Positions 27,638-38,015 are shown, counted from the first letter of the stretch. The stretch is DNA of 64,000 nt from Ramlibacter monticola (GCF_016722785.1 NZ_JAEQNE010000005.1:248001-312000), one strand, 5' to 3'. Program-made: numbers and translations. The notes: generated from the sequence alone by a model not told the origin.

Positions 27638-28513
27638 ATGCTCGCCCAACTGCTGCAATTCGTGTTTTCCGGGCTCACGGTCGGCGCCACCTACGCGCTG
27701 GCCGCGCTCGGGTTCGCGCTGATCTACAACGCCAGCGGCGTCATCAACTTCGCCCAGGGCGAGTTCATCATGCTGGGCGGCATGGGGGCCGTGCTGCTGT
27801 CGGCGCAGGGCGTGCCCCTGCCGCTGGCGGTGGCCATCGCGGTAGCGGCCGCCGCGCTGGCCGGCCTGCTCGTCCAGCGCTTCGCGATCCAGCCCGCCGG
27901 CAATGCGGAAGTCGTGTCGCTGATCATCATCACGATCGGCGCTTCGCTGTTCATCCGGGGCCTCGTGCAGGTGACCGTCGGCAAGGGGTCCTACGCGCTG
28001 CCTTCCTTCAGCGGCGACGCGCCGATCGCGGTGCTGGGCGCCACGCTGCTGCCGCAGAGCGTGTGGGTGCTGGGCGTGAGCCTGGCCATCGTGCTGGCGC
28101 TGGCCTGGTTCTTCACCCGCACCCTGCAGGGCAAGGCCATGCTGGCCAGCTCCTGCAACAAGCTGGCCGCGCAACTCGTGGGGGTGCCGGTGCGCCGCGT
28201 CCTGCTGGCGAGCTTCGGGCTGTCCGCCGCGCTGGGCGCCCTGGGCGGCATCCTGGTCGCGCCCATCACCAACACCTCGGCCGACGTCGGCATCATGCTG
28301 GGCCTGAAGGGCTTCGTGGCCGCCACGCTGGGCGGCCTGGGCAGCGGCCTCGGTGCCGTGCTGGGCGGGCTGCTCCTCGGGCTGGTGGAAGCGCTCACGG
28401 CAGGCTACGTGTCGTCCGCCTACAAGGACGCCGTTCCCTTCGTGCTGATCCTGCTGGTGCTGTTCTTCCTGCCGCGCGGCCTGTTCGGCGCCCGGGTGAC
28501 GGAGCGAGTATGA
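27638..28513 (+). CDS. LivH-type ABC importer permease
   Basis: 291 residues with about eight hydrophobic spans. FSGLTVGATYALAALGFALIYNASGVINFAQGEFIMLGGM is the family's N-terminal signature; the inner loop contact region has RAL-like KAMLASSCNKLAAQLVGVPVRRV (EAA-type). Forms the channel with the LivM-type protein. The stop overlaps the next start as ATGA. Confidence 0.92.
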   Translation: MLAQLLQFVFSGLTVGATYALAALGFALIYNASGVINFAQGEFIMLGGMGAVLLSAQGVPLPLAVAIAVAAAALAGLLVQRFAIQPAGNAEVVSLIIITIGASLFIRGLVQVTVGKGSYALPSFSGDAPIAVLGATLLPQSVWVLGVSLAIVLALAWFFTRTLQGKAMLASSCNKLAAQLVGVPVRRVLLASFGLSAALGALGGILVAPITNTSADVGIMLGLKGFVAATLGGLGSGLGAVLGGLLLGLVEALTAGYVSSAYKDAVPFVLILLVLFFLPRGLFGARVTERV

Positions 28514-29445
28514 GCCGCGGGAACAAGGGACTCGCCGCACTCGCGGCGCTGCTGCTGCTGCTGCCGCTGGTCCTCACCAACAGCTACCAGTACGACGTCG
28601 CGATCCGGATCGCGCTCAACGCGATCGCCGTGATCGCCCTCAACCTGCTGATCGGGTACACGGGGCAGATCAGCCTCGGCCACGCCGGCTTCCTGGGCAT
28701 CGGCGCCTACGCCAGCGGCGTCCTGACGGCGCAATTCGGCTGGCCTCCGCTGCTGGCCCTGCCCGCCGGGGCACTCGCCGCCGGCCTGCTGGCGTTCGCG
28801 CTGGCCCGCCCGATCCTAAAACTCAAGGGCCACTACCTGGCCATGGCGACGCTGGGCCTCGGCATCATCATCGCCATCGTCCTCACGAACGAGGCGCGCT
28901 ACACCGGCGGCCCGGACGGCTTCGCGGTGCCGGCGCTCGGGGTGGCGGGCCTGGAGCTCGCGGGCGAGAAGGCCTGGTACGCGCTGGTGGCCGGCCTCCT
29001 GCTGCTGGTCACCTGGCTCGCGTGCAACCTGATCGACTCGCCCGCCGGCCGCGCGCTGCAGGCGATCCACGGGTCGGAGATCGCCGCCCAGGTCGCGGGC
29101 GTCATGACCACCCGCGTGAAGGTGCGCATCTTCGTCGTGTCGGCGGTGGTGGCCAGCATCGTCGGCAGCCTGACGGCGCACTACGTGGCGTTCGTGACAC
29201 CGGGACTCGCCGGCTTCTTCCACTCCATCGAGCTCGTCACGATGGTCGTGGTCGGCGGCATGGCTTCCGTGTTCGGCTCCATCGTCGGCGCGGCGATCCT
29301 CACCGTGCTGCCGCAGCTGCTGTCCACGTTCGAAGGCTGGGAAACCGTGGTCTTCGGGGCCATCCTGATGGGCACGATGATCTTCCTGCCGCGCGGCATC
29401 GTCCCCACCCTCGCGGCGCGGCTGCGCAAGGGAGCGGCGCGATGA
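28510..29445 (+). CDS. LivM-type ABC importer permease
   Basis: 311 residues, multi-span. LNLLIGYTGQISLGHAGFLGIGAYASGVLT and AIHGSEIAAQVAGVMTTRVKVRIFVVSA are the LivM signatures; it ends PRGIVPTLAARLRKGAAR. Four-base overlap with both neighbours, so the importer genes are translationally coupled. Confidence 0.92.
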   Translation: MSRGNKGLAALAALLLLLPLVLTNSYQYDVAIRIALNAIAVIALNLLIGYTGQISLGHAGFLGIGAYASGVLTAQFGWPPLLALPAGALAAGLLAFALARPILKLKGHYLAMATLGLGIIIAIVLTNEARYTGGPDGFAVPALGVAGLELAGEKAWYALVAGLLLLVTWLACNLIDSPAGRALQAIHGSEIAAQVAGVMTTRVKVRIFVVSAVVASIVGSLTAHYVAFVTPGLAGFFHSIELVTMVVVGGMASVFGSIVGAAILTVLPQLLSTFEGWETVVFGAILMGTMIFLPRGIVPTLAARLRKGAAR

Positions 29446-30203
29446 CGCAACTGCGTGTGAAAGGACTCTCCCGGTCCTTCGGCGGCCTCAAGGCGGTCGA
29501 CGACGTCGACTTCACCGTGGCCAAGGGCAGCGTCCATGCGGTCATCGGGCCGAACGGGGCGGGCAAGACGACGCTGTTCAACCTGGTCACCGGGATCTGC
29601 ACGCCCTCCGCGGGCAGCATCACCTTCGACGGCGTGGAGGTGTCCGGCCGCGCGCCCTTCGAGCTGGCGAGGCTGGGCATGAGCCGCACGTTCCAGAACC
29701 TGCAGGTCTGCATGAACATGTCCGCCGTCGAGAACGTGATGGTCGGCGCCCACCTGCACCTGGCGCAGGGCCTGCTCGCGAGCATCCTGCACCTGCCGCG
29801 CCTGCGCAGGGCCGACGCCGACTGCCGCCGCCGGTGCCTGGAGCTCATGGAACTCGTGGGCCTGGGGAACTGGCTGGGCGCGCATGCCAGCGAGATGCCG
29901 TACGGCGCGCTGAAGCGGCTGGAGATCGCGCGGGCGCTCGCGAGCCGCCCCGGGATGGTCCTGCTGGACGAGCCGGCCGCCGGCCTCAACGACACGGAAA
30001 CCCGCGAGATGGAGGCCCTGGTCCGGCAGATCTCCGACAGCGGCGTGACGGTGGTGCTGGTGGAGCATGACATGAAGCTGGTGATGAACCTGTCCGACCA
30101 CGTCCTGGTGCTGGATCACGGCCGCAAGCTGGCCGAAGGCACGCCGGCGCAGGTGCGCGCGAATCCGGAGGTGATCGCGGCCTACCTCGGAGAACCCGCA
30201 TGA
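29442..30203 (+). CDS. LivG-type ABC importer ATPase
   Basis: 253 residues. Walker [13 protein letters not shown], the LivG-typical SRTFQNLQVCMNMSAVENVMVG, and Walker B MVLLDEPAAGLND. The signature region reads MPYGALKRLEIARAL, with YGALKR where most ABC proteins have SGGQ; this is usual for LivG relatives. Heterodimerises with the LivF-type ATPase. Confidence 0.93.
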   Translation: MTQLRVKGLSRSFGGLKAVDDVDFTVAKGSVHAVIGPNGAGKTTLFNLVTGICTPSAGSITFDGVEVSGRAPFELARLGMSRTFQNLQVCMNMSAVENVMVGAHLHLAQGLLASILHLPRLRRADADCRRRCLELMELVGLGNWLGAHASEMPYGALKRLEIARALASRPGMVLLDEPAAGLNDTETREMEALVRQISDSGVTVVLVEHDMKLVMNLSDHVLVLDHGRKLAEGTPAQVRANPEVIAAYLGEPA

Positions 30204-30994
30204 GCCTGGCGATCCGAGCCCCCCTGCAGCACCTTCCTTCTTCCGGAATGGCGCCACCCGTTTCGAGCGTGGCGGGCCCGGCGGGCCTGCCCCTGCTCGA
30301 AGTCCGCGGCCTCACAAGCCACTACGGCCGCATCCAGGCGCTCAAGGGCGTGGACCTGCTGGTGCGCCCCGGCCAGCTGGTCGCCATCGTCGGCGCGAAC
30401 GGGGCGGGCAAGACGACGCTGCTGCGCACCCTCTCGGGCGTGCAGCCCGCGAGCGGCGGCGACGTCCTCTACGGCGGCCGCAGCATCGTCGCGAGTTCGC
30501 CCGAGGCGCGGGTGCGCGCCGGCATGTCGCAGGTGCCGGAGGGTCGGCAGGTCTTCGCTCCGCTTTCCGTGGAGGACAACCTGCGGCTGGGCGGCTACAC
30601 GCGCACGCGGCAGGAGATCGCCTCCGGGCTGCAGCGCGCCTGGGAACTCTTTCCCGTGCTGCACGAAAAGCGCGCGCTGCCCGCGGGCACGCTCTCGGGC
30701 GGCCAGCAGCAGATGCTGGCCATGGCGCGCGCCCTGATGGCGCAACCCAGGTTGCTGCTGCTCGACGAACCGAGCATGGGACTGGCGCCGCTGCTGATCG
30801 TCGAGATCTTCCGCATCATCCGCGCCCTGGTCGACCAGGGGATGACCATCCTCCTCGTGGAGCAGAACGCCCACGCCGCGCTGTCCATCGCGGACGCCGG
30901 CTACGTGCTCGAGACCGGGCGGGTGAGCCTGTCCGGGACCGGCGCGGAGTTGCTCGACGACGAAAACGTCCGGCGCGCCTACCTGGGCATGTGA
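30200..30994 (+). CDS. LivF-type ABC importer ATPase
   Basis: 264 residues. Walker A GANGAGKTTLLRTL, LivF-typical SQVPEGRQVFAPLSVEDNLRLGGY, signature LSGGQQQMLAMARAL, Walker B LLLLDEPSMGLAP. The ATG at 30200 overlaps the upstream stop and adds a ~30-residue leader before LLEVRGLTSHYGRIQ; a later ATG (residue 17) is possible. Last gene of the importer. Confidence 0.92.
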   Translation: MSLAIRAPLQHLPSSGMAPPVSSVAGPAGLPLLEVRGLTSHYGRIQALKGVDLLVRPGQLVAIVGANGAGKTTLLRTLSGVQPASGGDVLYGGRSIVASSPEARVRAGMSQVPEGRQVFAPLSVEDNLRLGGYTRTRQEIASGLQRAWELFPVLHEKRALPAGTLSGGQQQMLAMARALMAQPRLLLLDEPSMGLAPLLIVEIFRIIRALVDQGMTILLVEQNAHAALSIADAGYVLETGRVSLSGTGAELLDDENVRRAYLGM

Positions 30995-31032
30995 GCCAGC
31001 GTCCCTTTCAACCCTTTTCCCCGAACCCCACC

Positions 31033-33087
31033 ATGACCGAAGCTCCCACTCTGCAAAGCCTGATCGCCGGCCGCTGGCTCGGCGCGGAACCCGCTGCCCC
31101 CCTCTCCAGCGCCATCGACGGGCGCACCGTCTGCCACACCCACGCCGAGCGGATCGATTTCGCCGAAGCGGTGCACCATGCCCGGGCCAGAGGCCTCACG
31201 GAACTGCTGAAACTGGATTTCCAGGCGCGTGCCGCGCGCCTCAAGGCGATCGCCGCCTTCCTCCTGGAGAACAAGGAGAAGCTGTACGAGATCTCGCGCC
31301 ACACGGGCGCGACGCGCGGCGACAGCTGGATCGACATCGAGGGCGGCGCCGGCACCCTGTACGCGTACGCCAGCATGGGCGCCGGCGAGCTGCCCTCGGG
31401 CAACCTGATCCACGAGGGCCCCGCCATTTCGCTCGGCAAGCAGGGGCGCTTTGCCGGCACGCACGTGCTGGTGCCGCGCGGCGGCGTGGCCGTTCACATC
31501 AACGCCTTCAACTTTCCCGTCTGGGGCCTGCTGGAGAAGTTCGCGCCCAGTTTCCTCGCGGGCATGCCCTGCATCGCGAAGCCGGCGACTTCCACCAGCT
31601 ACCTCACGGAAGCCGCGGTCCGCCTGCTGCACGAAAGCGGCCTGCTGCCGGAGGGCAGCCTGCAACTGGTGATCGGCGGCACCGGCGACCTGCTGGAGCG
31701 CCTCGACACGCAGGATGTGGTCACCTTCACCGGCTCGGCGGATACCGCGGCGAAGCTGCGCGTCCATCCCAACCTGGTGGCGCGCTCGGTGCCTTTCAAC
31801 GCCGAAGCGGACAGCCTGAATTGCGCGATCCTGGCGGACGACGTCTCTCCCGACGACGAGGAGTTCGACCTGTTCGTGCGCGAGGTCGTGCGCGAGATGA
31901 CCGTCAAGGCCGGCCAGAAGTGCACGGCCATCCGGCGCGCGCTGGTGCCGCGCCGGCACCTCGATGCCGTGGCGGAACGCCTGGCGCAGCGGCTCGCCAG
32001 GGTGGTGGTCGGCGACCCGGCGGTGGAGGGCGTGAAGATGGGCGCGCTGGCGTCGCGGGCGCAGCAGGCCGACGTCGCCGAGCGCGTCGCGCAGCTCGCG
32101 CGCGGCAGCGAGATCGTCTTCGGGGACCGCGGCTCCTTCCAGCCGGTCGGGGAAGGCGTGAAGGGCGGTGCCTTCTTCGCCCCCACCCTGCTGCTGCGCC
32201 GCGATGCAGGGGACGCGGCCGTGCACGACGTGGAAGCCTTCGGGCCGGTCAGCACGCTGCTGCCCTACGAGGACCTGGACCACGCCGTGGACCTGGCCGC
32301 GCGCGGCAAGGGCAGCCTGGTCACCACGCTGGCGACGCGCGATCCGGCCGTCGCCGCCCGGGTCGTCCCGGCCCTGGCGCGCTGGCATGGCCGGGTCCAC
32401 ATCCTGGACCGGGAGGCCGCGACGGAGTCCACCGGCCATGGCTCTCCGCTGCCCGCGTTGAAGCACGGCGGACCCGGCCGCGCGGGCGGCGGCGAGGAAC
32501 TGGGCGGAATTCGCGCCGTCAAGCACTACCTGCAGCGCGCCGCGGTGCAGGGATCCCCCACCATGCTCACCGCAGTGACCCAGGAGTACGTGCGCGGTGC
32601 GCAGGTGCGCGAAGAGACCGTGCATCCGTTCCGCAAGCACTTCGAGGATCTGGCGATCGGCGATTCGCTGCTGACCCACCGCCGCACGGTGACAGAGGCG
32701 GACATCGTGGCCTTCGGCGGCCTGTCGGGCGACTACTTCTACATGCACTTCGACGAGATCGCCGCGAAGGAGAGCCCCTTCGGCAAGCGCATCGCGCACG
32801 GCTACTTCGTCCTCTCCGCGGCGGCCGGCCTGTTCGTGTCGCCCGGCAAGGGCCCCGTGCTGGCGAACTATGGCCTGGACACCCTGCGCTTCGTGAAGCC
32901 GGTGGGAATCGGCGACACCATCCAGGCGCGCCTGACCTGCAAGCGCAAGATCGACCGGCCGGCGAAGAAGGGACAGGAGCCGCAGGGCGTGGTCGCCTGG
33001 GACGTGCAGGTGACGAACCAGGACGGCGAGCTGGTGGCCAGCTACGACATCCTCACGCTGGTGTCCAAGCTGCCTGCGAAGCCCTGA
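31033..33087 (+). CDS. paaZ: Oxepin-CoA hydrolase/3-oxo-5,6-dehydrosuberyl-CoA semialdehyde dehydrogenase
   Basis: 684-residue fusion enzyme, near the 681 of E. coli PaaZ. The aldehyde dehydrogenase part (~1-520) holds Glu 258 in [11 protein letters not shown] and the nucleophile Cys 297 in [10 protein letters not shown]. The C-terminal MaoC-like R-hydratase domain (~530-684) has [17 protein letters not shown] and [14 protein letters not shown] and opens the oxepin ring. The ATG at 31033 is chosen over an upstream GTG, giving [17 protein letters not shown]. Fewer than 40 bases separate it from the importer. Confidence 0.95.
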   Translation: MTEAPTLQSLIAGRWLGAEPAAPLSSAIDGRTVCHTHAERIDFAEAVHHARARGLTELLKLDFQARAARLKAIAAFLLENKEKLYEISRHTGATRGDSWIDIEGGAGTLYAYASMGAGELPSGNLIHEGPAISLGKQGRFAGTHVLVPRGGVAVHINAFNFPVWGLLEKFAPSFLAGMPCIAKPATSTSYLTEAAVRLLHESGLLPEGSLQLVIGGTGDLLERLDTQDVVTFTGSADTAAKLRVHPNLVARSVPFNAEADSLNCAILADDVSPDDEEFDLFVREVVREMTVKAGQKCTAIRRALVPRRHLDAVAERLAQRLARVVVGDPAVEGVKMGALASRAQQADVAERVAQLARGSEIVFGDRGSFQPVGEGVKGGAFFAPTLLLRRDAGDAAVHDVEAFGPVSTLLPYEDLDHAVDLAARGKGSLVTTLATRDPAVAARVVPALARWHGRVHILDREAATESTGHGSPLPALKHGGPGRAGGGEELGGIRAVKHYLQRAAVQGSPTMLTAVTQEYVRGAQVREETVHPFRKHFEDLAIGDSLLTHRRTVTEADIVAFGGLSGDYFYMHFDEIAAKESPFGKRIAHGYFVLSAAAGLFVSPGKGPVLANYGLDTLRFVKPVGIGDTIQARLTCKRKIDRPAKKGQEPQGVVAWDVQVTNQDGELVASYDILTLVSKLPAKP

Positions 33088-33124
33088 GCGGCGCGACGGC
33101 GCCATCCTCTCGAGGAAGCACGAG

Positions 33125-33961
33125 ATGCAGAGGCAACCCGTGGATGCCCAGGGCTTGTTCCTGCTGCAGGCGGACCTGCGGGACCGCCTGCTGCGCCGCG
33201 GACGGCTTTCGTCCGAGGAGCGGGGGCTCGCGGCGGAAATGCTGCTGTACCTCGACGACCTGCCCGGGTGCTGGGCGGTCTGTGCGGACTGGTTGCTCGC
33301 CCGGACCGCGGCGGACCGGGTCGACGCCGGCTTCGCGACCGCGGCCGATCCGGTGTACGTGCCGCGCCTGGAGCGCAGGCAGCGCGACGGGGAATTGCCG
33401 TCCGTGCTGGGCGCCCGCTTCGACGCCAGGCAGGAAGCGATCCGCGCCGTCTGGGCGGCGCCGCGCGCCGTCGTCTACCAGGACGCCGCCAACGAGCCGC
33501 GCATCCAGGGCGAGGTGCGCAGCCTCCTGCTCGCGGCGCAAACGCGCAGCAAGATCGCGGTCGCCATCCGGGATCGCGGACGGGATCTCGGCCTGCTGTG
33601 CATGGACAGCGGCAGGGCGTTCGCCTGGGACGCCCGGGCCTGCGAGGGCATGGACCGGGTGGCGCGCGAAGTGATGGCGCCCGTCCTCTCGGCCGCACTG
33701 GAGCTCGAGCAAGGCAGGACCGAGGTCCCGGCTGCGCCAGCCGCGCCGGCCCGCCTGCCGGGTCTCACCGTGGCCGAAACGCGGGTCGCGCAACTGGTGC
33801 TGGCCGGCTGCAGCTACAAGGAGATCGCGCGCAAGCTCGATCGCTCGTGCTCCACGATCGACCACCAGTTGCGCAGCATCCGGGCGAAGCTGGGCGTGAA
33901 TTCCACGGCCAAGCTGGTGCGCGAGTTGAACCTGCACGCGGCCAGGCTCCAGGCGGCCTGA
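33125..33961 (+). CDS. LuxR-family transcriptional regulator with N-terminal sensor-like region
   Basis: 278 residues. The C-terminal helix-turn-helix is clear: LTVAETRVAQLVLAGCSYKEIARKLDRSCSTIDHQLRSIRAKLGV at ~215-260. The ~200-residue N-terminal region has no receiver Asp; AAQTRSKIAVAIRDRGRDLGLLCMDSGRAFAWDA resembles a GAF-like fold. GAGGAAGCACGAG precedes the ATG. Last gene of the paa run, 37 bases after paaZ, so it may be co-transcribed and feed back on the operon. The ligand is unknown. Confidence 0.8.
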   Translation: MQRQPVDAQGLFLLQADLRDRLLRRGRLSSEERGLAAEMLLYLDDLPGCWAVCADWLLARTAADRVDAGFATAADPVYVPRLERRQRDGELPSVLGARFDARQEAIRAVWAAPRAVVYQDAANEPRIQGEVRSLLLAAQTRSKIAVAIRDRGRDLGLLCMDSGRAFAWDARACEGMDRVAREVMAPVLSAALELEQGRTEVPAAPAAPARLPGLTVAETRVAQLVLAGCSYKEIARKLDRSCSTIDHQLRSIRAKLGVNSTAKLVRELNLHAARLQAA

Positions 33962-33966
33962 GCGCC

Positions 33967-33987
33967 GCCACGCCCCTCCCGCGTGGC
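33967..33987 (+). terminator. Weak hairpin at the end of the paa unit
   Basis: GCCACGC and GCGTGGC (7-bp stem) with a 7-base loop begin five bases after the regulator's stop. There is no T-run, so if it terminates transcription it would need Rho. Confidence 0.35.
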
Positions 33988-34191
33988 CACAACAAACAAT
34001 TACATTCCTGCCATCGGCTCGACACGGGCTGCGTCCGTGCAGAAATACCGCGCGGCGTCGCCCATCGGCATCGACTTTCTTGGACGGCGCTGACTGCGCG
34101 CCCCACGCGACAAACGCGTTTGCTATGCTGCGCCCTCGGTTCTTCAAGCCTGAAGAATCACCCGGCCCTCCCTTCCTCTCCCACCTGCCCG

Positions 34192-35133
34192 ATGTCCGCT
34201 CCGCCCGTAGTTCGCATGGTGTGCGCCAGCCATTGGCGCCGCGAGGGCTCCGCCGTCGAAGCACTGCTGCGGCTGCAGCCGGCCCTGCTGCAGCAGGGCC
34301 TGACCAATGGCGCACGCACCGCGCTGCTGTCCTCCCAGGACTGGCTGGTCCAGTGGCACGAAGGCGCAGCCGGGGCGGTGACGGCGCAGCGCGACATGGT
34401 GCAGGCCGAACTCGGGCTCGACGCCCCGCGGCTGCTGCACGGCAGCGTCGGCCCGGGCACCTTGTCGGAGCCGGTGCAGATCGCCTCGCTGCAGGTCGTG
34501 GAGCAGGCCGCCGACGTGGCCCGCCGGCTGCAGTTCCTCGAGCGCCAGCACGAACAGGGCTGGGACGCCGGGCCGGCCGAGGTCTGGCAGGCGCTCTGCG
34601 CGCCGTGCCAGCTCGGGAACTGGAAGCCCGCGCTGGTGGGCCGGCGCGAAGTGGTCGCCGTCGCCTCCGAGGACAACGACGCCGAGGACCTGCTGCGCAG
34701 CCTGGCCGCCCGCTCCGGCGCCCGCGTCGTCTACCAGCGCTATGCCGGCAGCGACGTGCAGCGCCGCGACCTGGGCGCCGCCTACATGGACCTGGAGCAT
34801 GCGGACTCCGCGACCACGCGCGTGCAGGCGCTCTCGCGCCGCGCGCTGGCCTCGGGGATCGAGTTGCTCGGGCTGCGCCAGCTCGATCGGCTGGTCGTCC
34901 TGCTCAATCCCCAGACGCTGGGCCAGCCCGGGCTGCTGGACGAAATCGCCCGCCTGATCGGGCGGCTGCCGCTGCGGCCGCTGGTGCACCTGGTGTCGCC
35001 CTGCGCCGCGACGCGCGCCTGGGGCATGCAGGCCCTGCGCGGCGGCGTGGGCCTGCCGGTGGTGCCGCTCGCCGCGCCGCACACCGGCCAGGGCGCCGTG
35101 CAGGCGGTGGCCGACCTGCTCGCCTCCCACTGA
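34192..35133 (+). CDS. Protein of unknown function with a possible degenerate BLUF domain
   Basis: 313 residues. The first ~95 (VVRMVCASHWRR, QQGLTNGARTALLSSQDWL, VQWHEG, ending PVQIASLQ) follow the order of strands and helices of BLUF blue-light flavin sensors, where the corresponding blocks read Y-S, GITG-LL and QVLEGP. The photoactive Tyr position appears to be Cys, so classical photochemistry would be lost. The C-terminal ~160 residues (RRDLGAAYMDLEHAD, RLVVLLNPQTLGQPG) match nothing I know. A TTCTTCA-AGCC-TGAAGAA hairpin lies at 34140-34157 ahead of the gene. The domain call is tentative. Confidence 0.6.
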   Translation: MSAPPVVRMVCASHWRREGSAVEALLRLQPALLQQGLTNGARTALLSSQDWLVQWHEGAAGAVTAQRDMVQAELGLDAPRLLHGSVGPGTLSEPVQIASLQVVEQAADVARRLQFLERQHEQGWDAGPAEVWQALCAPCQLGNWKPALVGRREVVAVASEDNDAEDLLRSLAARSGARVVYQRYAGSDVQRRDLGAAYMDLEHADSATTRVQALSRRALASGIELLGLRQLDRLVVLLNPQTLGQPGLLDEIARLIGRLPLRPLVHLVSPCAATRAWGMQALRGGVGLPVVPLAAPHTGQGAVQAVADLLASH

Positions 35134-35157
35134 GCCGCCGCGGCCGGCCGCGGCGGC
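35134..35157. repeat. Perfect 24-bp GC palindrome
   Basis: Half-site GCCGCCGCGGCC followed directly by its complement, starting at the base after the preceding stop codon. No T-run. It could be a Rho-dependent stop signal or an mRNA-stabilising end structure. Confidence 0.6.
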
Positions 35158-35284
35158 CGGAGCCCCATGGGATAATTCCTCCCTCCACCGCGCGCACTCG
35201 CTTCCGCGCAACAGCGCGCGTTGACACGCCGGGCCTTGCCCCCGCAAAGTCGCCCTCAGCCCCCACAGCCCCTGGATCTAAACC

Positions 35285-35695
35285 ATGCCCCGCTGGACCC
35301 GAACCGCCCTCCTCGGCCTGTCGCTGGCCGCCGCCGCGGTGTGCGCGCAGACCGTCGTGCGCGAAGCCCCCAAGGACGTCAAGCCCGCCATCATCGCCGT
35401 GAGCGCGACGCCGCCCGTGATCACCGTCGACGGCAAGGAAGACCGCCTTTCGCCCGGCGCGCGCTTGCGCGACCGCAACAACATGCTGGTCCTGTCCGGC
35501 GCGCTCGCGGGCCAGACCCTCTACACGGTCTACCGCCGCGACGGCGCCGGCCTCGTGCACGAGGTGTGGCTCCTCGACGAGAAGGAGTACGCGAAGGTGG
35601 GCGGCAAGTACGCCGGCACGCCCGACGGCATCCGGCGCTTCGCCGAGCTGCTGGACCTGGTCTGGGCCGCCCGGGCCGTGACGCTGCTGCGCTGA
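35285..35695 (+). CDS. Exported protein of unknown function
   Basis: 136 residues with a signal peptide ([16 protein letters not shown], cleaved near residue 22). The mature part [39 protein letters not shown] and [25 protein letters not shown] looks like a small beta-rich periplasmic domain; I know of similar uncharacterised proteins beside miaB in related bacteria but cannot name a function. It precedes miaB by eight bases, so the two are probably co-transcribed. Confidence 0.75.
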   Translation: MPRWTRTALLGLSLAAAAVCAQTVVREAPKDVKPAIIAVSATPPVITVDGKEDRLSPGARLRDRNNMLVLSGALAGQTLYTVYRRDGAGLVHEVWLLDEKEYAKVGGKYAGTPDGIRRFAELLDLVWAARAVTLLR

Positions 35696-35703
35696 GGTCC
35701 GCC

Positions 35704-37041
35704 ATGAAGAAGGTGTACATCAAGACCTTCGGCTGCCAGATGAACGAGTACGACTCGGACAAGATGGCGGACGTGATGAACGCGGCGCAGGGCTACGAGC
35801 CCACGCAGGACCCGGAGCAGGCCGACCTGATCCTGTTCAACACCTGCTCGGTGCGCGAGAAGGCGCAGGAGAAGGTGTTCTCCGACCTCGGGCGCGTGAA
35901 GCACCTGAAGAAGAAGGGCGTGCTGATCGGCGTCGGCGGCTGCGTGGCCTCGCAGGAAGGCGCCGCCATCATCGAGCGCGCGCCCTATGTCGACGTGGTG
36001 TTCGGGCCGCAGACCCTGCACCGCCTGCCGCAGCTGCTGACCGAGCGCGAGCGCCAGCAGCGCCCGCAGGTGGACATCAGCTTCCCGGAGATCGAGAAGT
36101 TCGACAACCTGCCGCCCGCGCGGGTGGAAGGCGCGTCGGCCTTCGTCTCCATCATGGAGGGCTGCTCCAAGTACTGCAGCTACTGCGTGGTGCCCTACAC
36201 GCGCGGCGAAGAGGTGTCGCGGCCCTTCGAGGACGTGCTGACCGAGATCGCCGGCCTCGCCGACCAGGGCGTCCGGGAAGTGACGCTGCTCGGGCAGAAC
36301 GTCAACGCCTACCGCGGGAAGATGGGCGACACGAGCGAGATCGCCGACTTCGCCCTGCTGATCGAGTACGTGGCGGAGATCCCCGGCATCGAGCGCATCC
36401 GCTACACGACCAGCCATCCGAACGAGTTCACCCAGCGCCTGGTCGACGTCTACGGCAAGGTGCCGCAGCTCGTGAGCCACCTGCACCTGCCGGTGCAGCA
36501 TGGCAGCGACCGGATCCTGATGGCGATGAAGCGCGGCTACACCGCCATGGAGTACAAGAGCACGATCCGCAAGCTGCGCGCCGTGCGGCCGCAGATCTCG
36601 CTGTCCTCCGACTTCATCGTGGGCTTCCCGGGCGAGACCGAGCAGGACTTCGCCCGGCTGATGAAGCTGGTGGAGGACGTCGGCTACGACGCGAGCTTCT
36701 CCTTCATCTTCAGCCCGCGGCCCGGCACGCCGGCCTCGAACCTGCACGACGATACGCCGCACGAGGTGAAGCTCAAGCGCCTGCAGCACCTGCAGGCGGT
36801 GCTGGAGGAGAACGTGCGCCGCATCAGCGCCAGCCGGGTGGGCACGGTCCAGCGCATCCTGGTCGAGGGCCCTTCGCGCAAGGACCCGAACGAGCTGATG
36901 GGGCGCACGGAGTGCAACCGCATCGTCAACTTCGCGGGCCCGCAGCGGCTGACGGGGCGGATGGTGGACGTGGCGATCACGCAGGCGCTGCCGCATTCGT
37001 TGCGCGGCGAGGTGGTGGTCGACGCGTCGGTGACCGCCTGA
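35704..37041 (+). CDS. miaB: tRNA-2-methylthio-N6-dimethylallyladenosine synthase MiaB
   Basis: 445 residues. Radical-SAM methylthiotransferase that modifies A37 in tRNAs reading UNN codons. The N-terminal cluster is bound by Cys 11, 48 and 80; the radical-SAM cluster by Cys 154, 158 and 161 (CSKYCSYC); a C-terminal TRAM domain begins near [29 protein letters not shown] is the family start. The ATG at 35704 follows AGGTCCGCC. Confidence 0.97.
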   Translation: MKKVYIKTFGCQMNEYDSDKMADVMNAAQGYEPTQDPEQADLILFNTCSVREKAQEKVFSDLGRVKHLKKKGVLIGVGGCVASQEGAAIIERAPYVDVVFGPQTLHRLPQLLTERERQQRPQVDISFPEIEKFDNLPPARVEGASAFVSIMEGCSKYCSYCVVPYTRGEEVSRPFEDVLTEIAGLADQGVREVTLLGQNVNAYRGKMGDTSEIADFALLIEYVAEIPGIERIRYTTSHPNEFTQRLVDVYGKVPQLVSHLHLPVQHGSDRILMAMKRGYTAMEYKSTIRKLRAVRPQISLSSDFIVGFPGETEQDFARLMKLVEDVGYDASFSFIFSPRPGTPASNLHDDTPHEVKLKRLQHLQAVLEENVRRISASRVGTVQRILVEGPSRKDPNELMGRTECNRIVNFAGPQRLTGRMVDVAITQALPHSLRGEVVVDASVTA

Positions 37042-37045
37042 ACGG

Positions 37046-38005
37046 TCACTCGATCCGCGCCCCGGACGCCTTCACCAGCACCCCGGCCTGCTCGTAGTCC
37101 GAGCGCAGCAGCGCCTGGAATTCGTCGGACGACATCGTGCCGGGCTCCACGCCCAGGTTCGCCAGCCGCTCCTGCACCGCGGGCAGTGCCAGCACCTTCT
37201 GCATGGCGGCGTTGATCTTCTCCACCTCCGCCTTCGGCAGCGACGCCGGCGCGAGCAGGCCGATCCAGGAATCGAACCTGTAGCCCGCGACGCCGGCCTC
37301 GGCGACGGTGGGCAGCTCCGGCATGAACTTCGAGCGCTGCGCGCCGGTGTACGCCAGGATCTTGATGCGGGGGTCCTGCTTGAAGCCCATCACGCCGATC
37401 AGGGAGGAGGCCACGCCCTGCACCCGTCCGGCGAGCACCTCGTTGACCGCATCGCCGGTGGACTTCATGGGCACGTGCTGCATGTCGAGCCCGGCGCGCG
37501 ACAGGAAATAGGCCATGCCGAGATGGGTCGCGCTGCCGTTGCCGGCCGAGGCGTAGTTCAGCCTGCCGGGCTGCGCCTTGACCAGCTTCACGTAGTCGGC
37601 CAGCGAGTTCACGCCCAGGTTGCCCGGCGCCGCGATCACGTAGCCGGTGTTGCCGACGTAGGCCACGCCCACGAAGTCCTTCACCGGGTCGTAGGGCAGC
37701 TTGCTGTAGAGATGGCCCGCCAGCGTGTGGCTTGCGGCGGCCAGCACGAGCGTGTTGTTGTCGCTGGCCTTGGCGGCCTGCGCGGTCCCGACCGTTCCGC
37801 CGGCGCCCGGCCGGTTCTCGACGATCACCGACGCACCGAGCTGCTGCCCGAGTTCGGCGTTGAAGGTGCGGGCGATCGTGTCCTGCACCGCGCCGGGGCC
37901 GAAGGGCACCACGATCCGGACCACGCGCTGCGCGAAGGCGGGCGTGGCCGCGGCGGCGGCGAGAACGAGCGCCAGCGCGGCGCTGCGGAAGGGGCGGAAC
38001 TGCAT
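37046..38005 (-). CDS. Bug-family (TctC-like) periplasmic solute-binding protein
   Basis: 319 residues with a signal peptide (ALALVLAAAAATPAFA, cleaved ~25). IRIVVPFGPGAVQDTIAR, VENRPGAGGTVGTAQAAKA, YDPVKDFVGVAYVG and LNYASAGNGSATHLGMAYF are family blocks. These bind carboxylates for tripartite tricarboxylate transporters; many in Burkholderiales lack nearby membrane partners, as here. Ten bases downstream of the M20 hydrolase gene, so possibly involved in uptake of the hydrolase's substrate or product. Confidence 0.92.
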   Translation of the reverse strand: MQFRPFRSAALALVLAAAAATPAFAQRVVRIVVPFGPGAVQDTIARTFNAELGQQLGASVIVENRPGAGGTVGTAQAAKASDNNTLVLAAASHTLAGHLYSKLPYDPVKDFVGVAYVGNTGYVIAAPGNLGVNSLADYVKLVKAQPGRLNYASAGNGSATHLGMAYFLSRAGLDMQHVPMKSTGDAVNEVLAGRVQGVASSLIGVMGFKQDPRIKILAYTGAQRSKFMPELPTVAEAGVAGYRFDSWIGLLAPASLPKAEVEKINAAMQKVLALPAVQERLANLGVEPGTMSSDEFQALLRSDYEQAGVLVKASGARIE

Positions 38006-38015
38006 CGGGGACTCC

